Origin: Reyranella sp.
Lineage (GTDB): Bacteria; Pseudomonadota; Alphaproteobacteria; Reyranellales; Reyranellaceae
Reading direction: 5' to 3'
Assembly (NCBI GenBank): GCA_019745575.1
Contig: JAIETA010000051.1
Span: 1 to 47,793 of the forward strand
Length of the DNA: 47,793 nt
The translations under genes and the position numbers were made by a program. Position 1 is the stretch's first letter, and each line of letters opens with the position of its first letter. The notes beneath the pieces are model-generated. The model did not search any database and was not told where the DNA came from. It saw nothing but the letters and a program-made list of their open reading frames with translations. Shown in pieces: positions 29,892-39,770 of this stretch.

Positions 29892-31406
29892 ATGTCGAAC
29901 TGGCCGATCCTTTCGCTCGTTACCTTCCTGCCGCTGGTTGGTGCGTTCTTCTGCCTTGTCGTGAATGGCCCCAAGGAGGCGGTCGACCGCAACTGCCGCA
30001 GTGCAGCCTTGATGACGTCTCTGGCGACGTTCCTGATTTCGCTGCTCTTGTGGGTCCGCTTCGATCCGACAAAGGCAGGCTTTCAGTTCGAGGAGAAGCT
30101 TGAGTGGGTGCCGGCCTTGGGCATCGGCTATCACATGGGCATCGACGGCATTTCGCTGTTCTTTGTGCTGCTGTCGACCCTGCTCACGCCTATCTGCATT
30201 CTCGCGAGCTGGGACGCCGTGCAGACCCGCGTCAAGGAGTACATGGTCGCCTTCCTTGTGCTCGAGACCTTCATGGTCGGCATGTTCTGCGCGCTGGACC
30301 TCGCACTGTTCTACGTCTTCTTCGAGGGCGTCCTGATTCCGATGTTCCTGATCATCGGCGTTTGGGGCGGCAAGCGGCGGGTCTATGCAGCGTTCAAGTT
30401 CTTCCTCTATACGCTGCTGGGCTCGGTCCTGATGTTGCTGGCGATCATCGCCATTTACTGGCAGGTCGGCACGACGGACCTGCCGACCGCGATGGAGAAG
30501 CTCAATCTGCCGTTCACCTGGCAGTGCTGGCTGTGGCTTGCTTTCTTTGCGTCGTTTGCGGTCAAGGTTCCAATGTGGCCCGTCCATACCTGGCTACCGG
30601 ACGCCCACGTCGAGGCACCGACCGCGGGCTCGGTGATCCTGGCCGGTGTACTGCTGAAGATGGGAGGCTACGGCTTCCTGCGCTATTCGATCCCGCTTTT
30701 TCCGGAAGCGACGCAGTACTTCGCGCCGCTGATCTTCGGTCTCAGCATCGTGGCGATTATCTACACGTCTCTGGTCGCGCTGGTGCAGGAGGACATGAAG
30801 AAGCTGATCGCCTATTCGTCGGTCGCGCATATGGGCTTCGTGACGATCGGCGCCTTTGTCATGAACATGCAGGGTGTTCAGGGCTCGATCTTCCAGATGT
30901 TGAGCCACGGTATCGTGTCGGCGGCACTCTTCCTCTGCGTCGGCGTCGTCTATGACCGCATGCATACCCGCGAGATCGCCGCCTATGGCGGGCTGGTCCA
31001 TCGCATGCCGCGCTATGCCTTCACCTTCATGTTTTTCACGCTGGCCAGCGTCGGTCTGCCGGGCCTGTCTGGTTTCGTCGGCGAGTTCCTCGTTCTAGTC
31101 GGTACCTTTAAGGCAAATACCTGGGTGGCGGTCCTCGCTACGACCGGCATCATCCTGGGAGCGGCCTACGCGCTTTGGCTCTATCGCAAGATCATCTTCG
31201 GCGAACTGACGAAGGACTCGCTCAAGGGCTTGCTCGACATGAACCGGCGCGAAGTTGCGGTGTTCCTGCCGCTGGTGCTGATAACGCTTTGGATGGGCAT
31301 CTATCCAAGCTCCTTCCTCGACCCGATGGCGCCGGCCGTCGACAAGCTGATCGGCGACTATCAGGCGGCCCTGAAACTCGCCCGTACCGCGGCGTTGGCA
31401 CCGTGA
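29892..31406 (+). CDS. nuoM: NADH-quinone oxidoreductase subunit M
   Basis: A 504-residue antiporter-like subunit (ND4 type) with about 14 helices. [20 protein letters not shown] has the conserved Glu. [34 protein letters not shown] and [13 protein letters not shown] are family signatures. The ATG at 29892 gives the normal N terminus [17 protein letters not shown]; upstream in-frame codons overlap nuoL. Confidence 0.98.
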   Translation: MSNWPILSLVTFLPLVGAFFCLVVNGPKEAVDRNCRSAALMTSLATFLISLLLWVRFDPTKAGFQFEEKLEWVPALGIGYHMGIDGISLFFVLLSTLLTPICILASWDAVQTRVKEYMVAFLVLETFMVGMFCALDLALFYVFFEGVLIPMFLIIGVWGGKRRVYAAFKFFLYTLLGSVLMLLAIIAIYWQVGTTDLPTAMEKLNLPFTWQCWLWLAFFASFAVKVPMWPVHTWLPDAHVEAPTAGSVILAGVLLKMGGYGFLRYSIPLFPEATQYFAPLIFGLSIVAIIYTSLVALVQEDMKKLIAYSSVAHMGFVTIGAFVMNMQGVQGSIFQMLSHGIVSAALFLCVGVVYDRMHTREIAAYGGLVHRMPRYAFTFMFFTLASVGLPGLSGFVGEFLVLVGTFKANTWVAVLATTGIILGAAYALWLYRKIIFGELTKDSLKGLLDMNRREVAVFLPLVLITLWMGIYPSSFLDPMAPAVDKLIGDYQAALKLARTAALAP

Positions 31407-31425
31407 GCGGCGAGGAGAGATGGAC

Positions 31426-32868
31426 ATGATCCTTGGCCTCGAATCTTGGACCCTGGCGCGGCCGGAGATCTTCCTGGCAGCCGTAACCATGCTGCTGCTT
31501 GTCTACGGCGTGGTGCGTGGCGAGGTGGCGACGCCGTTCGTTTCGGTGGCGACTTCCATGGCGCTCCTGGTGACGGCGGCGTTGCTGTTTGTGCCGTACC
31601 AGGAGGGCACGGCTTTCGCCTCGCTTTTCATCGTCGATCGGTTGACGACGACCATGAAGGCCCTGGTGCTGATCGGGGCGGCGGCGGCCGTGCTGATGTC
31701 TCGGGCCTACTTCGAGCAGGTCAAGGCGTGGCGGTTCGAGTATCCGCTACTGGTCGCCTTGGCGACGCTCGGCATGATGCTGATGATCTCGGCCAACGAT
31801 CTCATGGCGCTTTATGTCGGCCTCGAACTGCAGTCCTTGGCGCTCTACGTTATCGCGGCATTCCAACGGGACAGCGAGCGCTCGACGGAAGCGGGCGTAA
31901 AGTACTTCGTTCTGGGATCGGTCGCCTCGGGGATGCTGCTGTTCGGCGCGTCTTTGATTTATGGCTTCTGCGGCGGCACCGCGTTCGTGCAGATCTCGCG
32001 CGCGTTGCTCGACGGCAAGGCGGCTGAAATAGGTGTGATCGTCGGCCTGGTGTTCGTGGTGGCGGGCCTTGCTTTCAAGATTTCTGCCGTGCCGTTTCAC
32101 ATGTGGACACCGGATGTCTATGAAGGCGCGCCGACGCCGGTGACGGCGTTGTTTGCCGTGGCGCCGAAAATCGCCGCCATTTCGCTGACAGTCTCGGTCC
32201 TGATGGGGCCATTCAAGCCGCTCTTCTTGCAGTGGCAGCAGATCGTTGTCGTGGCCGCAGTCCTGTCGATGGCGCTTGGCGCGTTTGCCGCCCTTCGCCA
32301 GCAGAACATCAAGCGTCTGATGGCATACTCTTCGATTGGCAACGTCGGCTATGTCCTGCTCGGTTTGGCAAGCGGTAGCGAGAAGGGGATTCAGGCGATC
32401 GTCTTTTACCTTGCGATCTACCTTGTAATGACGCTGGGCGTCTTCGCGACCATTCTCATGATGCAACGCCGTGGTGCGATGGTCGAGAACGTCTCCGACC
32501 TGGCGGGACTCGGCAAGAGTCAGCCCATGATGGCCTTGGCCATGCTGCTGTTCATGTTCTCGCTGGCGGGGATTCCGCCGCTGGCTGGCTTCTGGGGCAA
32601 ACTCTACATCTTCATCGCGGCCGTCGAAGCCGAGCTCTTCATTCCAGCCGTACTGGGTGTGCTCGCCTCAGTCGTGGCGTCCTACTACTATCTGCGCATC
32701 GTCAAGGTGATGTATTTCGACGAAGAGACCGAGAAGCTCGATCGTACGCCCTTTGGGATTAACCGCTCTGTAGCTTTCGTTGCGGCCCTCCTGGTGACCG
32801 TGTTCTCACTGGCGCCGCAGCCGCTCAGTCTGATCGCCGCCGCCGCCGCAAAAGGCCTGTTCCCGTGA
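31426..32868 (+). CDS. nuoN: NADH-quinone oxidoreductase subunit N
   Basis: A 480-residue antiporter-like subunit (ND2 type), the last complex I gene. ALYVGLELQSLALYVIAAF carries the conserved Glu, and KISAVPFHMWTPDVYEGAPT and LMAYSSIGNVGYVLLG are typical. Two ATGs compete: 31420 is only two bases from AGGAG, while 31426 has an 8-base spacing, so the second was chosen (two residues shorter). The stop TGA overlaps the GTG start of the biotin ligase gene, so the operon clearly continues. Confidence 0.96.
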   Translation: MILGLESWTLARPEIFLAAVTMLLLVYGVVRGEVATPFVSVATSMALLVTAALLFVPYQEGTAFASLFIVDRLTTTMKALVLIGAAAAVLMSRAYFEQVKAWRFEYPLLVALATLGMMLMISANDLMALYVGLELQSLALYVIAAFQRDSERSTEAGVKYFVLGSVASGMLLFGASLIYGFCGGTAFVQISRALLDGKAAEIGVIVGLVFVVAGLAFKISAVPFHMWTPDVYEGAPTPVTALFAVAPKIAAISLTVSVLMGPFKPLFLQWQQIVVVAAVLSMALGAFAALRQQNIKRLMAYSSIGNVGYVLLGLASGSEKGIQAIVFYLAIYLVMTLGVFATILMMQRRGAMVENVSDLAGLGKSQPMMALAMLLFMFSLAGIPPLAGFWGKLYIFIAAVEAELFIPAVLGVLASVVASYYYLRIVKVMYFDEETEKLDRTPFGINRSVAFVAALLVTVFSLAPQPLSLIAAAAAKGLFP

Positions 32869-33599
32869 GTGAACCGCCCGTCCTGCCGGACGGGTGGACG
32901 CTGGTCGCCTTGGGCAGCGTCGGCAGCACCAATGACGAGGCGGCGCGGCTGGCCGACAGTGGCAGCCCGGAAGGCACGGTCGTCTGGGCACGCGAACAGA
33001 CCGGCGGTCGCGGCCGTCGCGGGCGCAACTGGGCCTCGCCCGTCGGCAATCTCTATAGTTCGACGATCCTGCGCCCTTGTTGCGCGGCGTCCCGGGCGGC
33101 GGAGCTGGGTTTCGTGGCGGGCCTGGCTGTTGCCGACATCGTCCCTCCGGAACGCGAAGTCCGACTAAAATGGCCAAACGACGTGCTTGTCGACGGCGGC
33201 AAGATCGCCGGGATCCTGCTCGAGAGTTCGGTCGGTCGCACCGGTCTTGTCGACCACGTCGTGGCGGGCATCGGCGTCAATGTGAGCTTCGCTCCGCAGC
33301 TGCCGGACATGCGCTATCCTGGAGCGGCGCTCGGCGGCTCGGTGGAGGCGGCTCTGGAGAGGCTCGCGCGCAATCTTGCCAACCGCCTTGCCGAATGGCG
33401 CCGCGATGGGTTTGCAGGTGTGCGCGCGGCGTGGCTGGCGAAGGCCGGTCCGTTCGGCGCGGACGTCGACGTCCGGATGGGAGACGAACTGGTCCGGGGT
33501 CGGTTCGCAGGCCTGGACCACGATGGCGCATTGCTGCTGGACACGCCGGCCGGCCGACGCAAGATCGTGTCGGGCGAAATGCTGGGCCGTGCGGCTTGA
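32865..33599 (+). CDS. birA: Biotin--[acetyl-CoA-carboxylase] ligase
   Basis: A 244-residue biotin protein ligase that makes biotinyl-AMP and attaches biotin to the carrier domain of acetyl-CoA carboxylase. The biotin/ATP loop reads GGRGRRGRNW (residues 47-56), followed by LKWPNDVLVDGGKIAGIL, the ligase signature. The N-terminal winged-helix repressor domain of E. coli BirA is missing, so this is a monofunctional enzyme. The GTG start overlaps the nuoN stop by four bases. The placement after nuoN and before coaX is common in alphaproteobacteria. Confidence 0.96.
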   Translation: MSEPPVLPDGWTLVALGSVGSTNDEAARLADSGSPEGTVVWAREQTGGRGRRGRNWASPVGNLYSSTILRPCCAASRAAELGFVAGLAVADIVPPEREVRLKWPNDVLVDGGKIAGILLESSVGRTGLVDHVVAGIGVNVSFAPQLPDMRYPGAALGGSVEAALERLARNLANRLAEWRRDGFAGVRAAWLAKAGPFGADVDVRMGDELVRGRFAGLDHDGALLLDTPAGRRKIVSGEMLGRAA

Positions 33600-33611
33600 G
33601 GGGAACGGGCG

Positions 33612-34382
33612 ATGCTGCTCGCAATTGACGTCGGCAATACGAATTCGAAGTTCGCCGTGTTTGACGGCGACAAGATCGTGTCGCAGTTCCGACTGCGCAC
33701 CGAGGCCAAGCGGACGGCAGATGAGTATGCCGCCTGGCTGACGCAGCTCATGCATCTGCAAGGCTTCGATCCGCATTCCATCAAGGGCGCGATCCTGGCC
33801 AGCGTCGTGCCGCAGGTAAATCTGCACATTCGCCGGCTGTGCGAGACCTACTTCAAGACGCGGCTCCTGATCGTTGGCGAGCCGGATTGCGAATTGGGCA
33901 TCAAGATACTGATCGATCGTCCGCAGGAGGCGGGCGCCGATCGCCTGGTTGGCGTGATCGCGGGCCATACCAAGTACGGCGGGCCGTTGATCACGATCGA
34001 TTTCGGCAGCGCAACGACCTTCGATCTGGCCGACAAGGACGGCAATTTCATCGGCGGCGTCTTCGCTCCGGGCGTCGAACTCACGATCGAGGCGTTCTAC
34101 CTGATGACGGCCCGCCTGCCGCGCATCCGCGTCGAAAAGCCCGCGAAAGTCATCGGCAAGAGCACGGTGGCCAACATGCAATCAGGCATCTTCTGGGGCT
34201 ATGTCGGTTTGATCGAGAGCCTTATTCGACGCATCAGGGCGGAGTATGGGGAGCCCATGAAAGTCATCGCGACAGGTGGATTGGCCGCCGTGTTCAAGGA
34301 TGAGATCGGCCTATTCGACGCCATCGAGCCCGACCTGATGTCGCTTGGCCTGCTGGAGATCTGGCGCCGCAACCGCAAATGA
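33612..34382 (+). CDS. coaX: Type III pantothenate kinase
   Basis: A 256-residue ASKHA-fold kinase catalysing the first step of CoA synthesis. The ATP-binding phosphate-1 motif is LLAIDVGNTNSKFAVFD (Asp6). EAGADRLVGVIAGH and ITIDFGSATTFDL carry the catalytic and pantothenate-site residues, and ATGGLAAVF is the adenosine motif. Type III enzymes need a monovalent cation and resist CoA feedback. It overlaps the RNase J gene by four bases (ATGA). Confidence 0.97.
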   Translation: MLLAIDVGNTNSKFAVFDGDKIVSQFRLRTEAKRTADEYAAWLTQLMHLQGFDPHSIKGAILASVVPQVNLHIRRLCETYFKTRLLIVGEPDCELGIKILIDRPQEAGADRLVGVIAGHTKYGGPLITIDFGSATTFDLADKDGNFIGGVFAPGVELTIEAFYLMTARLPRIRVEKPAKVIGKSTVANMQSGIFWGYVGLIESLIRRIRAEYGEPMKVIATGGLAAVFKDEIGLFDAIEPDLMSLGLLEIWRRNRK

Positions 34383-36031
34383 CCGTTCCGTCGAACGACG
34401 AGTTGCTGTTTCTCGCGCTGGGCGGCGCCGGCGAGATCGGCATGAATCTCAATCTCTATGGTCATGCCGGGAAATGGCTGATGCTGGACCTCGGCATTGC
34501 CTTCGGTGACGACACCATGCCGGGCGTCGACGTGATCATGCCCGACCCCGGGTTCATCGAGGAGAGACGCGAGGATCTGGCCGGCATCGTTCTTACCCAC
34601 GCCCATGAGGATCATTTGGGGGCAGTGGCCGATCTCTGGCCGCGCCTTAGGGCACCGGTCTATGCCACGCCTTTCGCCGCCTCGGTGCTGCGGCGCAAGC
34701 TCGCCCAGGCAGGCCTTATTGAAGAAGTCCGGATCACGGAAATCCCGTTACGCGGCAAGTTCCGCGTCGGGCCATTCGATCTCGAGATGATCACGATGAC
34801 GCATTCGATCCTCGAACCGAACGCCCTCGCCATCCGAACCAAACTAGGGACGGTTTTCCATACTGGGGACTGGAAGATAGATCCGGAGCCGCTGATCGGC
34901 GACCTGACCGACGAGGCGTTGCTGAAGCGCATCGGCGATGAGGGCGTCCTTGCGATGGTCTGCGACAGCACCAACGTCTTCATCGAAGGCGAGGCCGGCT
35001 CCGAGGCCACCGTCCGTGCCAACCTCCGGAAGCTGGTGAAAGGACGGAAAGGACGCATTGCGGTCACCTGCTTTGCGTCAAATCTGGCGCGTGTGGAGAG
35101 TATTGCTCTCGCGGCGGTCGCCGCCGGGCGTCATCCCGTCCTCTCCGGTCCGGCGCTGCTGCGCATGATCGAAGCGGCGCAGGAGTGCGGCTACATGCTG
35201 GACTTCCCGGAGTGCTTGAGTCCACAGGACGGCGCATACCTGCCGCGTGACAAGGTGCTGTTCATTTGCACCGGCAGCCAGGGCGAGGTTCGAGCATCGA
35301 TGGCCAAGATCGCGAACGATGAGCATCGCGATCTTGTCCTCGAGGAGGGCGACACCGCGATCTTCTCGTCACGCGTGATCCCAGGCAACGAGCGCTCGGT
35401 CGGGCGTCTGCAGAACGCTCTCATGGCGCGGGGAGTCGAGGTCATCACCGACCGTGAGGCCGATATCCACGTGTCGGGCCACCCCGCCCGCGATGAGCTC
35501 GTACGGGTCTATCAGTGGGTGCGGCCCAGGATCGCGTTGCCGGTACATGGTGAGGTCCGCCATATGGTCGAGCACGCAGCACTGGCGAAGGCCTGCCAGG
35601 TGCCTGAGACGATCGTGGCCCCCAACGGGACCTTGGTCCGTTTGGCGCCCGGGGCCGCCGAGGTCGTGGGACATGTGCCGGTGGGTCGGCTGGCACGCGA
35701 CGGCGATGGTCTCGTGCCGCTGGAGGGCAATGCGTTGAAGGAGCGTCGCAAGCTGCTGTGGAACGGCGCGGCTGCAGCGACCCTTGTCATCGACGGGAGG
35801 GGGCGGGCCGTGGCGCCTCCCAAGGTGTCGTTGCGCGGCATTGAAGATGCCGATGGCGCCTTGGCTGAGGCAATCGGAGCGGGGTTGCGCGAGATGCTGG
35901 CCGACCTCAGCCCGTCCGAGCGGAGCGACGATGGGCGGATCGAGGAGGCGTCGCGGCAGGCCGTCCGGCGCGTCGTGCGGGCGCACCTCGGCAAGAAGCC
36001 GTTGACGGACGTGCACATCGTCCGCATCTAG
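34379..36031 (+). CDS. rnj: Ribonuclease J
   Basis: A 550-residue metallo-beta-lactamase/beta-CASP ribonuclease with endonuclease and 5'-3' exonuclease activity. The metal site is THAHEDHLGAV (His74, His76, Asp78, His79) with a further ligand in HTGDWKIDP. The beta-CASP part has ICTGSQGEVRASM and IHVSGHPARDELVR. A C-terminal dimerisation/regulatory domain follows. The ATG overlaps the coaX stop. In other alphaproteobacteria RNase J processes rRNA 5' ends. Confidence 0.96.
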   Translation: MTVPSNDELLFLALGGAGEIGMNLNLYGHAGKWLMLDLGIAFGDDTMPGVDVIMPDPGFIEERREDLAGIVLTHAHEDHLGAVADLWPRLRAPVYATPFAASVLRRKLAQAGLIEEVRITEIPLRGKFRVGPFDLEMITMTHSILEPNALAIRTKLGTVFHTGDWKIDPEPLIGDLTDEALLKRIGDEGVLAMVCDSTNVFIEGEAGSEATVRANLRKLVKGRKGRIAVTCFASNLARVESIALAAVAAGRHPVLSGPALLRMIEAAQECGYMLDFPECLSPQDGAYLPRDKVLFICTGSQGEVRASMAKIANDEHRDLVLEEGDTAIFSSRVIPGNERSVGRLQNALMARGVEVITDREADIHVSGHPARDELVRVYQWVRPRIALPVHGEVRHMVEHAALAKACQVPETIVAPNGTLVRLAPGAAEVVGHVPVGRLARDGDGLVPLEGNALKERRKLLWNGAAAATLVIDGRGRAVAPPKVSLRGIEDADGALAEAIGAGLREMLADLSPSERSDDGRIEEASRQAVRRVVRAHLGKKPLTDVHIVRI

Positions 36032-36054
36032 GTGATGATCTTCTGGAGTGCCCG

Positions 36055-36459
36055 ATGATTGGACGCCTGAACCATATCGCTATTGCCGTGCCGGATCTGC
36101 GCAAGGCCTCGGAGCTTTATCGTACCGTCATGGGGGCAAAGGTCAGCGCTCCGAAGGCACAGCCTGCGCATGGCGTAACGGTAGTCTTTGTCGAACTGCC
36201 CAACACCAAGATCGAGCTTTTGCACCCGCTCGGGGAGAAGTCTCCCATCGCGAACTTTCTGGCCCGCAACGCGGACGGCGGCATTCATCATGTCTGTTAC
36301 GAAGTCGAGGACATCTACGCCGCGCGGGATAAGCTCAAGTCCCAGGGCGCACGCGTCCTGGGCGATGGCGAGCCGAAGATTGGTGCACACGACAAGCCGG
36401 TCTTGTTTCTCCACCCCAAGGACTTCACCGGTACCCTGATCGAACTAGAGCAGGTGTGA
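36055..36459 (+). CDS. mce: Methylmalonyl-CoA epimerase
   Basis: A 134-residue glyoxalase-fold (VOC) enzyme that interconverts (R)- and (S)-methylmalonyl-CoA, and probably ethylmalonyl-CoA, in propionyl-CoA or ethylmalonyl-CoA metabolism. Metal ligands sit in LNHIAIAVPD (His7), GGIHHVCYEV (His78/79) and the C-terminal LIELEQ. The intact HPKDFTGTLIELEQV ending is typical of the epimerase subfamily. It follows rnj by 23 bases on the same strand. Confidence 0.94.
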   Translation: MIGRLNHIAIAVPDLRKASELYRTVMGAKVSAPKAQPAHGVTVVFVELPNTKIELLHPLGEKSPIANFLARNADGGIHHVCYEVEDIYAARDKLKSQGARVLGDGEPKIGAHDKPVLFLHPKDFTGTLIELEQV

Positions 36460-36474
36460 GAGAGGAGCCGCGCC

Positions 36475-36723
36475 ATGGGCTGGGCTACCGGCGTCATGGT
36501 CTACGTCGTCATCTGGTGGACGGTGCTGTTCGCGATCCTGCCCCTGGGCGTCCGACGCGTCGAAAATCCTGGTCGAGGCGAGGAACACGGGGCGCCCGAA
36601 CGCCCGGAGTTGATGCGCAAGGCGGTTCTGACGACGATCGTGGCGGCTCTGCTCTGGATCGGCTTCTACGTCCTGCACCAGGCCGATGTTTTCAGTTTCA
36701 GGCGCCTCGTTGAAGGAAGTTAA
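36475..36723 (+). CDS. DUF1467 small membrane protein
   Basis: An 82-residue protein with two hydrophobic helices (about residues 4-27 and 49-68) around a polar loop that contains the conserved PLGVRRVENPGRGEEHGAP pattern. This is the DUF1467 family, restricted mainly to alphaproteobacteria and often found beside mce and proS. Function is unknown. It is the last plus-strand gene of the run that starts at nuoA and has a GAGAGGAG ribosome site. Confidence 0.9.
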   Translation: MGWATGVMVYVVIWWTVLFAILPLGVRRVENPGRGEEHGAPERPELMRKAVLTTIVAALLWIGFYVLHQADVFSFRRLVEGS

Positions 36724-36990
36724 ACTAATTTATTAGCTGTCTCTATTAATTCATTGATTCTAAAAAAGAAACGGCGAGCCAAGGCTCGCCGTCCCGCTAC
36801 CCCCGAAACTCGGTACTTGGCGGCTTGTGCCGCTCTCCTCCCTAAACTCAGGCAGCGCCCAAGACGCAGGCTACTTAGCGTGGCCTTGTTGTCTTGCCAA
36901 GACCTTTTCTTTCGGCCGGGCGCGCCTTGTCGAACAATTGTTGTCATGATCGATCGTTCGACGACAAACAATTATGCGTGTTTGAGATGG
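36724..36990. other. Gap between convergent genes; AT-rich end, inverted repeat, small unlikely frame
   Basis: Bases 36721-36770 are strikingly AT-rich for this genome. A dyad GTCGAAC (36929-36935) / GTTCGAC (36956-36962) surrounds the perfect palindrome AACAATTGTT (36933-36942). On the minus strand a very basic frame of about 75 residues (ATG at 36947, stop 36720) lacks a ribosome site and runs through the terminator stem, so I do not call it a gene. Otherwise this is the roughly 200-base 3' UTR of the purine permease, up to its terminator. Confidence 0.5.
36762..36792 (-). terminator. Rho-independent terminator of the NCS2 permease
   Basis: On the minus strand ACGGCGAGCC-TT-GGCTCGCCGT (10-bp stem) is followed by TTCTTTTTT. 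It lies about 200 bases beyond the permease stop. Confidence 0.9.
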
Positions 36991-38283
36991 CTAACCAATG
37001 ACCACGTACTTGATCACGAAAAGCACAGCAAGAATGCCGACGGCAGGGTGAACGTCGGCGTAGCGGCCTGCAGCAACCTTGATGCCGGCGTAGGAGATGA
37101 AACCGAAGGCGATGCCATCGGCGATCGAGAAGGTGAACGGCATGGCAAGCGCGGTAATGACCGCTGGCGCCGCTTCCGTGATGTCGTTCCACTCGATCTC
37201 GGTGAGGCTGCGCGCCAGAAGGCAGGCGACATATAGCAGCGCCGGCGCCGTCGCATAGGCCGGGATCGACTTGGCAAGCGGGGCAACGAACAGCGCCAGC
37301 AGAAAGAGGACGCCCACCGTTGCGGCGGTGAGACCGGTACGACCGCCGGCGTTAATGCCGGACGCACTTTCGATATAGCTGGTCGTTGTAGAGGTGCCGA
37401 TGGCGGCGCCGGCCATGGCGGCAGTGCTGTCGGCGATCAACGCGCCGCGCAGCCGCGGCACAGTGCCGTCCGGCCGCATAAATCCGCCACGATGCGCCAA
37501 GGCGATCAAGGTCCCCGTGTTGTCGAACAAATCGACGAACAGGAAAGCGAACACCACCGTCAACAGGCCGACACTCAGCGCGCCAGCAATATCCATCTGC
37601 AGGAACACGGGCCCAATCGAGGGCGGTACGTCGAAGATGCCTTCGAACTTCTGTTGGCCGGCGAGAACCGAAACCAGCGTGACCACCAGAATGCCGATGA
37701 TGACCCCGCCCATGACGCGGCGGTATTCAAGAGCGACGATCAGGGCGAAGCCCAGCGTGGCCATCACGACGGGCCAGCTGGTGAGCGCACCATGCGTGAC
37801 CAGGGTCGCCGGATGGGCGACGACGATGCCGGCGTTCTTCAGGGCGATCAGCGCCAGGAAGAGGCCGATGCCGGCGGCAATCGCCATCTTGAGCGACTTC
37901 GGGATGGCGTTGACGATCCACTCGCGGATCGGCGTTGCGCTGATGATCAGAAACAGGACGCCTGAAATGAAGACGCAGCCCAGAGCCACTTGCCAAGTGT
38001 GCCCCATGCCACCGACGACACCGAAGGCGAAGTAGGCGTTCAACCCCATGCCTGGCGCAAGCGCGATCGGGTAGTTGGCGAGGAAGGCCATGAGAAAGCA
38101 GCCGATGGCCGCGGCAACACAGGTCGCAACGAACACTGCGCCAAAAGGCATCTTGGCAGCACTCAGGATCGCCGGATTGACGAAGATGATGTAGGCCATC
38201 GTCAGGAAAGTGGTGAGCCCGGCCATGACTTCGGTCCGGACACTGGTCTTGTTCTCGCCCAGCTTGAAAATCTGCTCGAGCAT
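36991..38283 (-). CDS. NCS2 purine permease (AzgA/PbuG-like)
   Basis: A 430-residue inner-membrane transporter with 12-14 hydrophobic segments. [20 protein letters not shown] at the N terminus, [14 protein letters not shown] (substrate-site NAYF), the [14 protein letters not shown] motif and [20 protein letters not shown] identify the adenine/guanine/hypoxanthine branch of NCS2, proton symporters. The exact purine is not resolved. The ATG at 38283 has GGGGGAGA upstream, and the gene is divergent from proS. No purine riboswitch is visible in the 141-base leader region. Confidence 0.94.
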   Translation of the reverse strand: MLEQIFKLGENKTSVRTEVMAGLTTFLTMAYIIFVNPAILSAAKMPFGAVFVATCVAAAIGCFLMAFLANYPIALAPGMGLNAYFAFGVVGGMGHTWQVALGCVFISGVLFLIISATPIREWIVNAIPKSLKMAIAAGIGLFLALIALKNAGIVVAHPATLVTHGALTSWPVVMATLGFALIVALEYRRVMGGVIIGILVVTLVSVLAGQQKFEGIFDVPPSIGPVFLQMDIAGALSVGLLTVVFAFLFVDLFDNTGTLIALAHRGGFMRPDGTVPRLRGALIADSTAAMAGAAIGTSTTTSYIESASGINAGGRTGLTAATVGVLFLLALFVAPLAKSIPAYATAPALLYVACLLARSLTEIEWNDITEAAPAVITALAMPFTFSIADGIAFGFISYAGIKVAAGRYADVHPAVGILAVLFVIKYVVIG

Positions 38284-38355
38284 GGATGTCTCCCCCGGTT
38301 GTGCGTCCAGTGTGCGGGCATTGCCCTGTGCAAAACCAGCCGGGAGCGTGCGGGT

Positions 38356-38384
38356 TTGCCTTTGCAGAGCCTGTTCCCTACAGT
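38356..38384 (+). promoter_or_regulatory. Sigma-70 type promoter of proS
   Basis: TTGCCT (38356-38361), 17 bases, then TACAGT (38379-38384), 40 bases before the proS ATG, in the intergenic region shared with the divergent permease. Confidence 0.5.
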
Positions 38385-38424
38385 CCGCGCCTATTCCGGG
38401 CGCCCGAGCAAGGACCGATTCAGC

Positions 38425-39750
38425 ATGCGGATGAGCCAGTATTTTCTGCCCACCTTGAAGGAGAATCCGGCCGAGGCGCAGATCGTTTCGCACCGTCTCA
38501 TGCTGCGTGCCGGGCTCGTCCGCCAGACGAGCGCCGGCATCTATGCCTGGCTGCCGCTCGGCTTCCGTGTGCTCAAGAACATCGAGCGGATCGTTCGCGA
38601 GGAGCAGGATGCCGCCGGCGCCCAGGAAGTCCTGATGCCGACCATTCAGTCGGCGGACCTGTGGCGCGAGAGCGGTCGCTACGATGCCTACGGGCCCGAG
38701 ATGCTGCGCATCAAGGACCGCCACGACCGCGAGATGCTGTTTGGGCCGACCAACGAGGAGATGATCACCGTTCTCTTCCGTGACGGGGTGAAGAGCTACC
38801 GCGACCTGCCCAAGAACCTCTATCATATCCAATGGAAATTCAGGGACGAGGTGCGGCCCCGGTTCGGCGTCATGCGTGGACGCGAGTTCCTGATGAAGGA
38901 CAACTACTCGTTCGATATCGACCGGGCGGCCGCCATCCGCTCCTACAACAACATGTTTGTGGCGTATCTGCGCACTTTCGCGCGCATGGGTCTCAAGGCG
39001 ATCCCGATGCGCGCCGACACCGGGCCGATCGGTGGCGATCTCAGCCATGAGTTCATCATCCTGGCCGAGACGGGTGAAAGCGCTGTGTTCTGTCACAAGG
39101 GTTTGGTCGACAAGGACATCCTCGGCCGTGCGATCGATTACGCCAGCGACCTGCAGCCGATCGTGAACGAATGGACGTCGCTCTATGCGGCGACGGACGA
39201 GATGCATGACAAGGAGGCCTTCGAGAAGATTCCCGAAGGCGAGCGTCTGGCCGCACGGGGCATCGAGGTCGGCCATATCTTCAACTTTGGCACCAAGTAC
39301 TCGAAGCCGATGAATGCTGTCGTCGCGGGGCCGGGTGGCGAGCAGATAACCGTGGAGATGGGATCCTACGGCATCGGCGTGTCGCGCTTGGTAGGAGGCA
39401 TCATCGAGGCAAGCCATGACGCGGCCGGGATCGTCTGGCCGGAGTCCGTTGCACCGTTCAAGGTCGCCATCGTCAATCTCAAACCGGACGATGGCGCAGT
39501 CTCGAATGCCTGCGTGGCGCTCTACGGCGCGCTGCGCGCCAAGGGCGTTGAAGTTCTGCACGACGAGCGCGACCTGCGACCGGGCGCCAAATTCGCCGAC
39601 ATGGACCTGATCGGCATACCCTGGCAGGTCATCGTCGGGCCAAAGGGGCTGGCGGCGGGTAAAGTGGAGCTCAAGTACCGCAGGACCGGCGACCGCGAGG
39701 AGTTGCCGACCGACCAGATCGTCGGCTGGCTTGTGACGCGGCTCGGCTAA
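38425..39750 (+). CDS. proS: Prolyl-tRNA synthetase, short alphaproteobacterial form
   Basis: A 441-residue class II synthetase. Motif 2 is [20 protein letters not shown] and motif 3 is [35 protein letters not shown] and [20 protein letters not shown] form the N-terminal signature. At 441 residues it lacks the inserted editing (INS) domain of the E. coli enzyme, the short form usual in alphaproteobacteria, so Ala-tRNA-Pro clearing may need a separate factor. A second ATG two codons in is possible. It is followed 20 bases later by the lipoprotein-export permease. Confidence 0.97.
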   Translation: MRMSQYFLPTLKENPAEAQIVSHRLMLRAGLVRQTSAGIYAWLPLGFRVLKNIERIVREEQDAAGAQEVLMPTIQSADLWRESGRYDAYGPEMLRIKDRHDREMLFGPTNEEMITVLFRDGVKSYRDLPKNLYHIQWKFRDEVRPRFGVMRGREFLMKDNYSFDIDRAAAIRSYNNMFVAYLRTFARMGLKAIPMRADTGPIGGDLSHEFIILAETGESAVFCHKGLVDKDILGRAIDYASDLQPIVNEWTSLYAATDEMHDKEAFEKIPEGERLAARGIEVGHIFNFGTKYSKPMNAVVAGPGGEQITVEMGSYGIGVSRLVGGIIEASHDAAGIVWPESVAPFKVAIVNLKPDDGAVSNACVALYGALRAKGVEVLHDERDLRPGAKFADMDLIGIPWQVIVGPKGLAAGKVELKYRRTGDREELPTDQIVGWLVTRLG

Positions 39751-39770
39751 GCGGGGGACGAACGCCCACC

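Noticed and set aside
36720-36971. Minus-strand basic small protein of about 80 residues
   Set aside because: There is no ribosome site, it reads through the permease terminator stem, and composition changes abruptly along it. It is kept only as a point to check.
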